From CAYMTN01 sp964393335 (GTDB lineage: Bacteria; Chloroflexota; Anaerolineae; Aggregatilineales; Aggregatilineaceae), in NCBI GenBank assembly GCA_964393335.1, contig CAYMTN010000007.1, forward strand, positions 1-47,022: a stretch of DNA of 47,022 nt, read 5' to 3'. Shown here one piece after another: positions 1-7,081 of the stretch; the stretch's first letter is position 1, and every line of letters begins with the position of its first letter. The translations under genes and the position numbers were made by a program. A model generated the notes under the pieces. That model was given only the letters and a program-made list of their open reading frames with translations. It made no database searches and had not been told where the DNA came from.

Positions 1-1
1 G

Positions 2-1258
2 TTAGTCTCGCTTGAAGCGCGTATAATCCGGCTGGCGATAGCGGCTCTTGCCGGTTCCGTCGATGCTCAGCATGGCGTCCACTTTCATCGGCAGGCCGAT
101 CATGTGGATGAAGCCCTTCGCGTCGGTCTGATCGTAGATGTCCATGTGGCCGAACGAGGCGTAATCTTCGCGGTACAGGCTGAACGGACTCTTGCGCCCG
201 GCGATGATCGTATTCCCTTTGTAGAGCTTAAGACGTACCGTGCCGGTCACGGTCTGCTGCGTTTCCTGCACGAAAGCGTCCAGGGCTTCGCGCAGCCGCG
301 TATACCACATGCCGTTATAGACCAGTTCGGCATATTTCACCGCGATAAAATCCTTGTAGTGCATGGTCTGTTTATCCAGGCACAGGCTTTCAAGCGCCTG
401 GTGTGCGGCGCGCAGGATCGTGCCGCCGGGAGTCTCGTAGACGCCGCGACTCTTCATGCCGACCAGCCGGTTTTCGACCATGTCCACGCGGCCAATGCCG
501 TTGACCGCACCCAGCTCATTCAACCGGGAGAACAGCGGCACCGGGTCCAACGTTTCGCCGTCGAGTGACACGGGTATGCCCTTCTCGAACCCGATCTCAA
601 CGTAGCGTGGTTCGTCGGGCGCTTCCTCCGGGCTGTTGGTGAGCGTGTACATGTCTTCCACCGGTTCGTTCCAGGGGTTTTCGAGCGGGCCGCCCTCGTG
701 GCTCATGTGAAAGAGGTTGCGATCGCGGCTGTAGATGCTTTTTAACGTAGACGTCACCGGCACATGATATTCTTCGGCATATTCGAGCGCGTCTTCGCGG
801 CTGCGGATATCCCATTCGCGCCAGGGAGCGATCACCTGGAGTTTGGGATTCAGCGCCATCGCGGTTAGTTCAAAGCGCACCTGATCGTTACCCTTCCCGG
901 TGCAGCCATGCGCGATAGCCTGCGCGTCTTCCGCTTCCGCGATCTCGACGAGGTGCTTGGCAATCAGCGGGCGCGCGAACGACGTGCCAAGCAGGTACAC
1001 GCGCTCGTAGACCGCCCCGGCCTGCATGGTCGGGAACACAAAGTCACGCAAGAACTCATCGCGCAGGTCGCGGATGATGAGCTTACTCGCGCCGGTTTTC
1101 AGGGCTTTTTCTTCCAGCCCATCCAGTTCTTCAGCCTGGCCCAAGTCGGCGCAGAAACAAATGACTTCGCAGTGGTAATTGTTGCGCAGCCAGGGCACGA
1201 TAATCGACGTATCCAGCCCGCCGCTGTATGCAAGAACGACTTTTTTAATCGGGTCCAT
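2..1258 (-). CDS. argG: argininosuccinate synthase
   Basis: Joins citrulline and aspartate with ATP to give argininosuccinate, the penultimate step of arginine synthesis, in the cytosol. The 418-residue protein has the N-terminal ATP pyrophosphatase loop AYSGGLDTS at residues 10-18 and matches the usual length of about 400. The stop codon is at bases 2-4, so the gene is complete although it touches the window edge. The start is the ATG at 1258, preceded by the purine-rich GAAGGAAAGGAAGCC. It is divergent from the ilv operon across a 336-bp gap before the first leader peptide. No other arginine gene is in the window. Confidence is high. Confidence 0.97.
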   Translation of the reverse strand: MDPIKKVVLAYSGGLDTSIIVPWLRNNYHCEVICFCADLGQAEELDGLEEKALKTGASKLIIRDLRDEFLRDFVFPTMQAGAVYERVYLLGTSFARPLIAKHLVEIAEAEDAQAIAHGCTGKGNDQVRFELTAMALNPKLQVIAPWREWDIRSREDALEYAEEYHVPVTSTLKSIYSRDRNLFHMSHEGGPLENPWNEPVEDMYTLTNSPEEAPDEPRYVEIGFEKGIPVSLDGETLDPVPLFSRLNELGAVNGIGRVDMVENRLVGMKSRGVYETPGGTILRAAHQALESLCLDKQTMHYKDFIAVKYAELVYNGMWYTRLREALDAFVQETQQTVTGTVRLKLYKGNTIIAGRKSPFSLYREDYASFGHMDIYDQTDAKGFIHMIGLPMKVDAMLSIDGTGKSRYRQPDYTRFKRD

Positions 1259-1357
1259 GATCCGGCTTCCTTTCCTTCAAGCGAGGTTGTGCTAGCTGAA
1301 TCGGTAATAATAGCCCGTTCTGGCCCAAGTTGCATGGTTTATTTAACCAAATTTGAT

Positions 1358-1377
1358 GCGTCAATTAAAGTTGACGC
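1358..1377. promoter_or_regulatory. inverted repeat GCGTCAA-N6-TTGACGC between argG and ilv
   Basis: A perfect 7-bp inverted repeat with a 6-bp AT-rich spacer, extended by GA/TC outside one G.T position. It lies in the argG-ilv divergent spacer, about 100 bp from the argG start. The half-site GTCAA/TTGAC recurs in a second dyad at 1459-1479. It could be an operator for a dimeric repressor or activator; the regulator is unknown. A clear argG promoter was not found, though TATTAT near 1304-1309 (minus strand) could be a -10 box. Confidence 0.35.
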
Positions 1378-1458
1378 GTCGATTGTTGGCGTGGCGCACC
1401 GGTTGATGCAGCGACTCGTAACAGATCACGCTGCCGCAGTCACGAATCGGAGACAATC

Positions 1459-1479
1459 GTCAAATTTGTGCATTTTGAC
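1459..1479. promoter_or_regulatory. inverted repeat GTCAAA-N9-TTTGAC upstream of ilv promoter
   Basis: Six-base arms with a 9-bp spacer, carrying the same GTCAA/TTGAC half-site as the dyad at 1358-1377. The two centres are about 101 bp apart, near a whole number of helical turns. It lies 34 bp upstream of the ilv -35 box, a normal place for an activator or repressor. Function is inferred from symmetry and position only. Confidence 0.3.
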
Positions 1480-1512
1480 CACATGATTAGCCGGTTATTA
1501 AGCATATTGCCC

Positions 1513-1542
1513 TTGACACTGACCGGGCGTTGGGTTTAAAGT
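1513..1542 (+). promoter_or_regulatory. sigma-70 promoter of the ilv-leu operon
   Basis: A perfect -35 TTGACA at 1513-1518, an 18-bp spacer, and -10 TAAAGT at 1537-1542. Transcription would start near 1549, about 46 nt before the first leader peptide. This is the only strong promoter seen ahead of ilvD, and it places both attenuators inside the transcript. Confidence 0.65.
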
Positions 1543-1594
1543 CTTAAACATACACAGGCGCATGTTGTGCCAGAGGTAACTTTCAAAGGTCCGC

Positions 1595-1678
1595 ATGAAT
1601 ATCCGTCGTTTGAGTGTCCTCCTTGTTATTGTTCTCCTCGTCATTATTGGCGGGGAATTTGCGGTTGGGAGGGCCTAG
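1595..1678 (+). CDS. ilv operon leader peptide 1 (27 aa, Ile/Leu/Val-rich)
   Basis: A 27-codon ORF, start ATG 1595, stop TAG 1676-1678, with AAAGGT 4 nt upstream of the start. Codons 8-18 are eleven consecutive Val, Leu or Ile codons, and 14 of 27 residues are branched-chain. Leucine codons here are CTC, CTT and TTG rather than the CTG favoured by neighbouring genes. The stop falls 26 nt before a terminator. The tail codons at 1664-1672 (GTTGGGAGG) are the perfect complement of 1706-1714, the 5' arm of that terminator. This is the layout of classical ilv/leu attenuation: stalling at codons 8-18 frees 1664-1672 to form an antiterminator, while a ribosome at the stop masks it. Known mechanism, inferred here by sequence. 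Confidence 0.85.
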   Translation: MNIRRLSVLLVIVLLVIIGGEFAVGRA

Positions 1679-1704
1679 TTACGCGGGCCATCAGGTAATC
1701 AGGA

Positions 1705-1731
1705 GCCTCCCAACCGATGGGAGGCTTTTTT
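1705..1731 (+). terminator. ilv attenuator 1 terminator
   Basis: Stem GCCTCCCA (1705-1712) with TGGGAGGC (1718-1725), a 5-nt loop, then six T (1726-1731). The 5' arm and loop also pair over 9 bp without mismatch with 1664-1672, inside leader peptide 1, so terminator and antiterminator exclude each other. A protector pairing of CCTCC (1618-1622) with GGAGG (1668-1672) is also possible. Confidence 0.85.
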
Positions 1732-1758
1732 GTTAGGCCGTGTTTTTGGGCGAAAACT

Positions 1759-1893
1759 ATGACTAAGGCACTGTTCGACACCCTGGCTCTAATCCTTATC
1801 GTTATTCTTGGCCTCCTTCTCGTCGTAGAGAAGGAGGTGAGACGGGTTGGGACGGTGCCTGCCCCGGCGCAACGTGAGAACGAGCAGCGCTAA
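1759..1893 (+). CDS. ilv operon leader peptide 2 (44 aa, Ile/Leu/Val-rich)
   Basis: Second leader ORF, start ATG 1759, stop TAA 1891-1893, beginning 27 nt after the first terminator. Residues 9-23 hold 13 branched-chain residues of 15 (Leu, Ile and Val, broken by one Ala and one Gly), with CTA, CTT and CTC codons common. GGGTTGGG at 1844-1851, 16 nt after the last Val codon, pairs perfectly with 1931-1938 in the second terminator. The ACGG that follows adds three more pairs after one mismatch. The stop lies 35 nt beyond that strand, so a ribosome at the stop would not clearly mask it, unlike leader 1. No strong ribosome binding site precedes the ATG (GGGCGAAAACT). A short membrane peptide is the alternative reading. 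Confidence 0.75.
   Translation: MTKALFDTLALILIVILGLLLVVEKEVRRVGTVPAPAQRENEQR
1812..1837 (+). other. hairpin inside leader peptide 2
   Basis: CCTCCTTCTC (1812-1821) is perfectly complementary to GAGAAGGAGG (1828-1837) with a 6-nt loop. It covers the Leu/Val codons of leader 2 and would be opened by a translating ribosome, so it may be the pause or protector hairpin of the second attenuator. The 3' arm holds AAGGAGGTGA, a near-perfect Shine-Dalgarno sequence that would be hidden in this stem. Confidence 0.5.
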
Positions 1894-1924
1894 AGGGTCA
1901 CAGAGCAAACCGGAAGGTGCCAGA

Positions 1925-1952
1925 AGCCGCCCCAACCCAGGGGCGGCTTTTT
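1925..1952 (+). terminator. ilv attenuator 2 terminator
   Basis: Stem AGCCGCCCC (1925-1933) with GGGGCGGCT (1940-1948), a 6-nt loop, then a T-run ending at 1952. Its 5' arm and loop (1927-1938) can instead pair with 1844-1855 in leader 2 (11 of 12 positions). It lies 42 nt before ilvD, so readthrough here sets expression of the whole operon. Confidence 0.82.
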
Positions 1953-1993
1953 CGTTTCGTGAGCAGGATAGCACACCAGTTAAGAGGCAGACA

Positions 1994-3664
1994 ATGCGCT
2001 CAGATCGAATCAAAAAAGGTTTTGAACGAGCCCCACATCGCAGCCTGCTAAAGGCGACCGGTGTTACCGATGCCGATATGGGTAAACCCTTTATCGCCGT
2101 CGTGAACTCGTATGTGGACATAATTCCAGGCCACGTTCATTTGCAGCGTTTCGGGCAGGTCATCAAACAGGCGATACGCGAGGCGGGCGGCGTGCCGTTT
2201 GAATTCAACACGATTGGCGTTGACGACGGCATCGCGATGGGCCATGCCGGCATGAATTTTTCGCTGCCCAGCCGCGAACTGATCGCAGACTGTGTGGAGA
2301 CGATGATCACGGCGCACGCTTTCGACGGCATGATCTGTATTCCCAACTGCGACAAGATCGTGCCCGGCATGTTGATGGGCGCGATGCGCGTCGATATTCC
2401 GACCATCTTTGTCAGCGGCGGGCCGATGCCCGCTGGAAAGACGCCGGACGGGCGCACAGTGGACCTGATCAGCGTGTTCGAGGGTGTAGGGGCCTACAGC
2501 GCCGGTAAGATCGATGAAACCGAGCTGAAAACGCTGGAAGATTATGCGTGTCCCTCGTGCGGCTCGTGTGCGGGCATGTTCACCGCCAACTCGATGAACT
2601 GCCTGATGGAGGCGCTGGGGTTGGCACTACCCTTTAACGGATCAGCCCTGGCAGAAACTCCTGAACGCATCGCACTGGCGCAGCAAGCGGCGCGACAGCT
2701 CATGGTTCTGATAGACAGGAACCTGACGCCGCGCCAAATTGTTACTCCGGAAGCGATCGACGATGCGTTTGCGCTGGATATGGCGATGGGCGGCAGCACC
2801 AACACCGTGCTGCACACGCTGGCGTTGGCCTACGAAGCCGGGGTCGAGTACCCGCTCGAACGGATCAACCAGGTAGCTGAGCGTGTGCCGCATATCTGCA
2901 AAGTCAGCCCTGCGTCTCACTGGCACATGGAAGACGTCCACCGCGCGGGCGGCGTGCCAGCGATCCTCAAGGAAATCTCCCGGCGGGATGGCGCGCTGCA
3001 CCTGGATCGGATGACCGTCACCGGCCATACGCTAGGCGAGAATATTGCTGGTACGGTCATTACCGACCACGAGGTGATCCGCCCGCTTGACGACCCGTAC
3101 CGTGAAACCGGGGGGCTGGCGATCCTGTTTGGGAGTTTGGCTCCGGAGGGTGCCGTGATCAAGATTGGCGCGGTGCCCGAAGCCATGCTGCACCACCATC
3201 GCGGACCGGCGTGTGTTTACGAAAGCGAGGAAGCCGCCTCGGTAGGCATCCTCAACGGCGAAGTTCAGGCGGGGGACGTGGTTGTGATCCGCTATGAAGG
3301 GCCGCGCGGTGGGCCGGGTATGCAGGAAATGCTGGGTCCCACGGCTCAGATTCAGGGTATGGGCCTGGGCGACAGCGTGGCGCTGATCACCGACGGGCGT
3401 TTTTCCGGTGGCAGTCGCGGTTTCTCGATTGGGCACGTCAGCCCCGAAGCGGCAGCACGCGGGCCGCTGGCAGCGGTCCAGGATGGCGACCTGATCGACA
3501 TCGACCTGGACCGGCGCACGCTGGACCTGGCGATAGACCCGGCAGAGCTTCAGCGGCGTCTGGATGCGCTGCCTCCCTTTGAGGCCGAGATTCCCAGTCG
3601 CTGGTTGCGGCGATATGCGCGGCTGGCAAGCAGCGCCAGCACCGGGGCGGTATTTCTGGATTGA
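1994..3664 (+). CDS. ilvD: dihydroxy-acid dehydratase
   Basis: Dehydrates the dihydroxy acids to the 2-oxo acids of valine and isoleucine synthesis, using an iron-sulfur cluster. The 556-residue protein has the family motifs CDK at 119-121 and CPSCGSCAG from 186, giving Cys119, Cys186, Cys189 and Cys192 as likely cluster or motif cysteines. An ATG-less extension is open upstream, but the start is placed at ATG 1994 because homology begins there, AAGAGGCAG precedes it, and an earlier start would run through the attenuator terminator. First structural gene of the operon, directly behind the two attenuators; ilvE follows after 61 bp. Confidence 0.97.
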   Translation: MRSDRIKKGFERAPHRSLLKATGVTDADMGKPFIAVVNSYVDIIPGHVHLQRFGQVIKQAIREAGGVPFEFNTIGVDDGIAMGHAGMNFSLPSRELIADCVETMITAHAFDGMICIPNCDKIVPGMLMGAMRVDIPTIFVSGGPMPAGKTPDGRTVDLISVFEGVGAYSAGKIDETELKTLEDYACPSCGSCAGMFTANSMNCLMEALGLALPFNGSALAETPERIALAQQAARQLMVLIDRNLTPRQIVTPEAIDDAFALDMAMGGSTNTVLHTLALAYEAGVEYPLERINQVAERVPHICKVSPASHWHMEDVHRAGGVPAILKEISRRDGALHLDRMTVTGHTLGENIAGTVITDHEVIRPLDDPYRETGGLAILFGSLAPEGAVIKIGAVPEAMLHHHRGPACVYESEEAASVGILNGEVQAGDVVVIRYEGPRGGPGMQEMLGPTAQIQGMGLGDSVALITDGRFSGGSRGFSIGHVSPEAAARGPLAAVQDGDLIDIDLDRRTLDLAIDPAELQRRLDALPPFEAEIPSRWLRRYARLASSASTGAVFLD

Positions 3665-3725
3665 TCACATGACAACCAACCTTCAATCGTCAACGCAGGA
3701 AACACTATTGAGGAGATAGAAGACG

Positions 3726-4694
3726 ATGCCAATGCAGAAATCAGATTGGATCTGGCAGAATGGCGAGTGGGTCGCCTGGGACGACGCGACAGTTCACGTC
3801 AGCGCCCATGCCTTGCACTACGGATCGAGCGTTTTTGAAGGGATACGCGCCTACAGCACGCCGGATGGTCCGGCAGTGTTGGGGTTAGAGCCACATGTTC
3901 GCCGCCTGTTCAATTCGTGCAAGATCGCGCGCATTAGCGTGCCGTTTTCGCCGGAGCAGATCAGCACGGCCATTGTTGAGATCGTCACCCGCAACCGGCA
4001 CGAGAGTTGTTACATTCGCCCGCTGGTATTCCGGGGCGTCGAGCAGATCGGCGTCGATGGGCGCGCCTGCCCGACGGACGTCGTTATTTTCACGATGGAG
4101 TGGGGGCGTTACCTGGGCGCGGAAGCGATTGAGCAGGGCGTTGACGTCATGGTCAGCTCGTGGCGGCGTATGGCCCCCGACACGCTGCCCGCGATGGCGA
4201 AGATCGGCGGGCAGTACATCAACAGCCAGCTTATCACGATGGAAGCGAAAGATAACGGTTTCCATGAAGGAATCGCGCTGGACGTGAACGGGTATGTCAG
4301 CGAAGGCGCGGGCGAGAATATCTTTGTCGTGTTCGACAACGTGCTGTTCACCCCGCCGCTGGCTGCGTCGATATTGGGCGGTGTGACGCGTGCGTGTGTG
4401 GTCGAACTGGCCCGCGATCTCGGCTACGAGGTGCGCGAGCAGTTGATCGCCCGCGAAATGTTGTACACCGCCGACGAAATGTTCTTCACCGGCACGGCAG
4501 CCGAAGTGACGCCGGTCCGGTCGGTTGACCGGGTACCGGTTGGTGAGGGCACGCGCGGCCCAGTGACCGAACGTATCCAGCGCGAATTTTTCGATATCAC
4601 GGCGGGGCGGGCACCCGACCGGTTCCAGTGGATGACGCCTGTACGTGCGGTCAGCGTCAGCGATGGCCTTGTTCGCAGCTATGAAGGTCGGTGA
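3726..4694 (+). CDS. ilvE: branched-chain amino acid aminotransferase
   Basis: Transfers an amino group from glutamate to the oxo acids of valine, leucine and isoleucine; PLP enzyme of fold type IV, cytosolic. In the 322 residues the PLP-binding Lys is expected at 159 (MAKIGGQYINS), and the family signature EGAGENIF is at 193-200. GAGGAG lies about 10 nt before the ATG at 3726; a second ATG two codons later is equally possible. Its last codons enter a short tandem repeat. ilvB follows after 95 bp. Confidence 0.95.
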   Translation: MPMQKSDWIWQNGEWVAWDDATVHVSAHALHYGSSVFEGIRAYSTPDGPAVLGLEPHVRRLFNSCKIARISVPFSPEQISTAIVEIVTRNRHESCYIRPLVFRGVEQIGVDGRACPTDVVIFTMEWGRYLGAEAIEQGVDVMVSSWRRMAPDTLPAMAKIGGQYINSQLITMEAKDNGFHEGIALDVNGYVSEGAGENIFVVFDNVLFTPPLAASILGGVTRACVVELARDLGYEVREQLIAREMLYTADEMFFTGTAAEVTPVRSVDRVPVGEGTRGPVTERIQREFFDITAGRAPDRFQWMTPVRAVSVSDGLVRSYEGR

Positions 4695-4744
4695 AGGGCA
4701 CCGGGCCGGTGAAGAGCACCGGGCCGGCAAATAACACCGGGTAG
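4691..4744 (+). repeat. three degenerate 18-bp tandem repeats across the ilvE stop
   Basis: Two nearly identical 18-mers (4691-4708 and 4709-4726, one base apart), each ending in CACCGGGCCG, are followed by a weaker third copy (4727-4744). The first copy holds the ilvE TGA. The GGGCCGG and CCGG elements could form small stems in the ilvE-ilvB spacer. Role unknown; simple replication slippage would explain it. Confidence 0.7.
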
Positions 4745-4789
4745 ACGACGAACCACCCCAGACAAGGACGTTACAAGGAGAGAGACATC

Positions 4790-6496
4790 GTGAAACTGAC
4801 CGGCGCTGAAATTATCATGGAATGCCTGCTGCGTGAAGGCGTGGATTTGATGTTCGGGTACCCTGGCGGGGCGATTTTGCCTACCTACGACGCCATGACC
4901 AAGTATCCACAGATCCGTCACGTGCTGACCCGCCACGAACAGGGTGCGGCGCACATGGCTGACGGTTACGCCCGTGCGACGGGCAAGGTTGGCGTGGCAA
5001 TTGCCACGTCCGGACCAGGCGCGACTAACCTCATCACCGGCATCGCTACGGCGATGATGGACTCATCCCCGATTGTGTGCATCACCGGGCAGGTCGCGTC
5101 GGCTTTCATTGGCAGTGACGCTTTTCAAGAAGTGGATGTAACGGGCATTTCGCTGCCTGTGACCAAGCATAACTATCTTGTCTATGACGTGGATGAGCTG
5201 GCCTATACCATCCGGGAGGCGTTCCATATCGCGCGGACCGGGCGGCCCGGTCCGGTGCTGATTGACATACCTAAGGACGTGCAAAACGCCACGACGGAGT
5301 TTGTATATCCCGAAGAAGAGATCATCCTGCCGGGTTACCAGCCCCCGCAGAGGGCTACCCAGGAAGAACTCGAAGCCGCGCTGCGCCTGATCGAAGAAGC
5401 TGAGCGCCCGGTTATCCTGGCTGGGCATGGCATCGTGATGTCCGGCGCGACACGGGAAGTGTTGGAATTCGCCGAGATGACACAAACGCCCTTTACATTG
5501 ACGCTGCTGGGTAAAGGCGGGATGCCGGAGAGTCACCCGCTGTCGCTGGGCATGATGGGTATGCACGGCACCGGGTACGCCAACCTGGCGATCCAGAATG
5601 CCGACCTGCTGCTGGCTTTTGGGATGCGTTTTGACGACCGGGTTACCGGCAATTTGAAGACCTACGCGCCCTACGCCAAAAAAATCCATGTTGATATCGA
5701 CTCGTCGGAGATTCATAAAAACGTCCATGCCGACGTGCCGATTGTCGGCGATCTGAAAACCGTTTTGGGGCAACTGCTGCCGATGGTTCAGCCGCACGAG
5801 CATAAGGGCTGGCTGGCTCAAATTCGCGACTGGATGGAAGACGCCGACGAGCGTGATATCGTGCACCAGGACGTGGGTGACCGGTTGTTCGCGGCGCACG
5901 TCATCCACGATATGTGGAAGGCGACCGGCGGTAACGCGGTGGTGGTCACGGATGTGGGCCAACACCAGATGTGGGAAGCGCAGTATTACCCGCATGAACG
6001 CCCCAGCACGCTGATCACGTCCGGCGGCCTGGGCACGATGGGGTACGGCATGCCCGCTGCCATCGGCGCGGCAATGGGCCTGAAAAGCGACAACGTGTGG
6101 GCCATTGTCGGTGATGGTGGTTTCCAGATGACAATCACCGAGCTAGGCACTGCCGTGCAAGAGCGTGTGCCGATCAAGATCGCCATCATCAACAACGGCT
6201 TTCTGGGAATGGTGCGCCAGTGGCAGGAGTTTTTCTACGAGGAGCGTTACAGTGCCACGCCGATGCTCAGCCCTGATTTTGTCAAGTTGGCGGATGCATA
6301 CGGCATTCCGGCACGGCGCGTTACCCGGCGTGAAGATGTGATTCCGGCGATTGAGTGGGCCAATTCCGTGACCGACGGCCCGGTTCTGATTGATTTTTCG
6401 GTCGAGCGGCATGACATTGTTTACCCGATGGTGCCGTCGGGTGCCGATCTTCACAACATGATTCGCCGCCCGACTTCCTCAAGCAACGCGATTTGA
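4790..6496 (+). CDS. ilvB: acetolactate synthase, catalytic subunit
   Basis: Condenses pyruvate with pyruvate or 2-oxobutyrate to start valine/leucine or isoleucine synthesis; needs thiamine diphosphate, FAD and Mg. The 568 residues show the catalytic Glu50 (RHEQGAAHMADGYA) and the ThDP motif GDGGF at 441-445 running to the paired Asn at 468-469. The start is GTG 4790, with AAGGAG 9 nt upstream. The ilvN regulatory subunit follows 19 bp downstream, as usual for the two-subunit enzyme. Confidence 0.97.
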   Translation: MKLTGAEIIMECLLREGVDLMFGYPGGAILPTYDAMTKYPQIRHVLTRHEQGAAHMADGYARATGKVGVAIATSGPGATNLITGIATAMMDSSPIVCITGQVASAFIGSDAFQEVDVTGISLPVTKHNYLVYDVDELAYTIREAFHIARTGRPGPVLIDIPKDVQNATTEFVYPEEEIILPGYQPPQRATQEELEAALRLIEEAERPVILAGHGIVMSGATREVLEFAEMTQTPFTLTLLGKGGMPESHPLSLGMMGMHGTGYANLAIQNADLLLAFGMRFDDRVTGNLKTYAPYAKKIHVDIDSSEIHKNVHADVPIVGDLKTVLGQLLPMVQPHEHKGWLAQIRDWMEDADERDIVHQDVGDRLFAAHVIHDMWKATGGNAVVVTDVGQHQMWEAQYYPHERPSTLITSGGLGTMGYGMPAAIGAAMGLKSDNVWAIVGDGGFQMTITELGTAVQERVPIKIAIINNGFLGMVRQWQEFFYEERYSATPMLSPDFVKLADAYGIPARRVTRREDVIPAIEWANSVTDGPVLIDFSVERHDIVYPMVPSGADLHNMIRRPTSSSNAI

Positions 6497-6515
6497 GTCA
6501 GGAGACAAACACGAC

Positions 6516-7055
6516 ATGAAACATACCCTGGTGGCTCTGGTTGAAAACAAGCCCGGTGTGTTGAACCGGGTGGCAAGCCTGTTCCGGCGGCGTAATTTTA
6601 ACATCGACAGTTTGACGGTGGGCCGTACCGAAAACCCGGCAATGTCACGCATGACGATTGTCGTAGATGCAGATGCCGAACAGGTCAAGAACCAACTGTA
6701 CAAGCTGGTCAACGTCATCCAGGTTGAAGTGGTGACCAACGTCCCGGATGTGAGTCGCGACCTGGCGCTGGTCAAGGTGCGGGTGGACAGCTCATCACGC
6801 GGTGAAGTGGCGCAGTTGTGTGATATCTTCCGGGCGCGCATCGTGGATGCCACGCCTGAAGCCGTCATTGTCGAAGTGACCGGCGATGAGCAGAAGATCG
6901 ACAGTATGGTCGAACTGCTGCGGCCCATTGGGATCATGGAAATGGTGCGCACCGGCGTTGTGACGATGACGCGCGGAGAGCATGTGCTGTCACCCAACGG
7001 TTATTACGCCCGGACTGGCCCCAACTCGAACGGTCACCGGACCAATGTGCTCTAA
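6516..7055 (+). CDS. ilvN: acetolactate synthase, regulatory subunit
   Basis: Regulatory partner of IlvB, giving full activity and valine feedback inhibition. The 179-residue protein starts with an ACT domain (residues about 4-75, with ENKPGVLNRVASLFRRRNFN) and a C-terminal ACT-like half, the usual length for the small subunit family (IlvH/IlvN). ATG 6516 is preceded by AGGAG. It lies directly between ilvB and ilvC. Confidence 0.95.
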   Translation: MKHTLVALVENKPGVLNRVASLFRRRNFNIDSLTVGRTENPAMSRMTIVVDADAEQVKNQLYKLVNVIQVEVVTNVPDVSRDLALVKVRVDSSSRGEVAQLCDIFRARIVDATPEAVIVEVTGDEQKIDSMVELLRPIGIMEMVRTGVVTMTRGEHVLSPNGYYARTGPNSNGHRTNVL

Positions 7056-7081
7056 TTACCAACCCTAGAGGAGAAATACCT

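Noticed and set aside
1847..1993. Upstream extension of ilvD
   Set aside because: It would translate through the second attenuator terminator, and homology starts at 1994.
3885..4730. 281-codon minus-strand ORF opposite ilvE
   Set aside because: Mirror reading of a high-GC gene; no start signal or domain.
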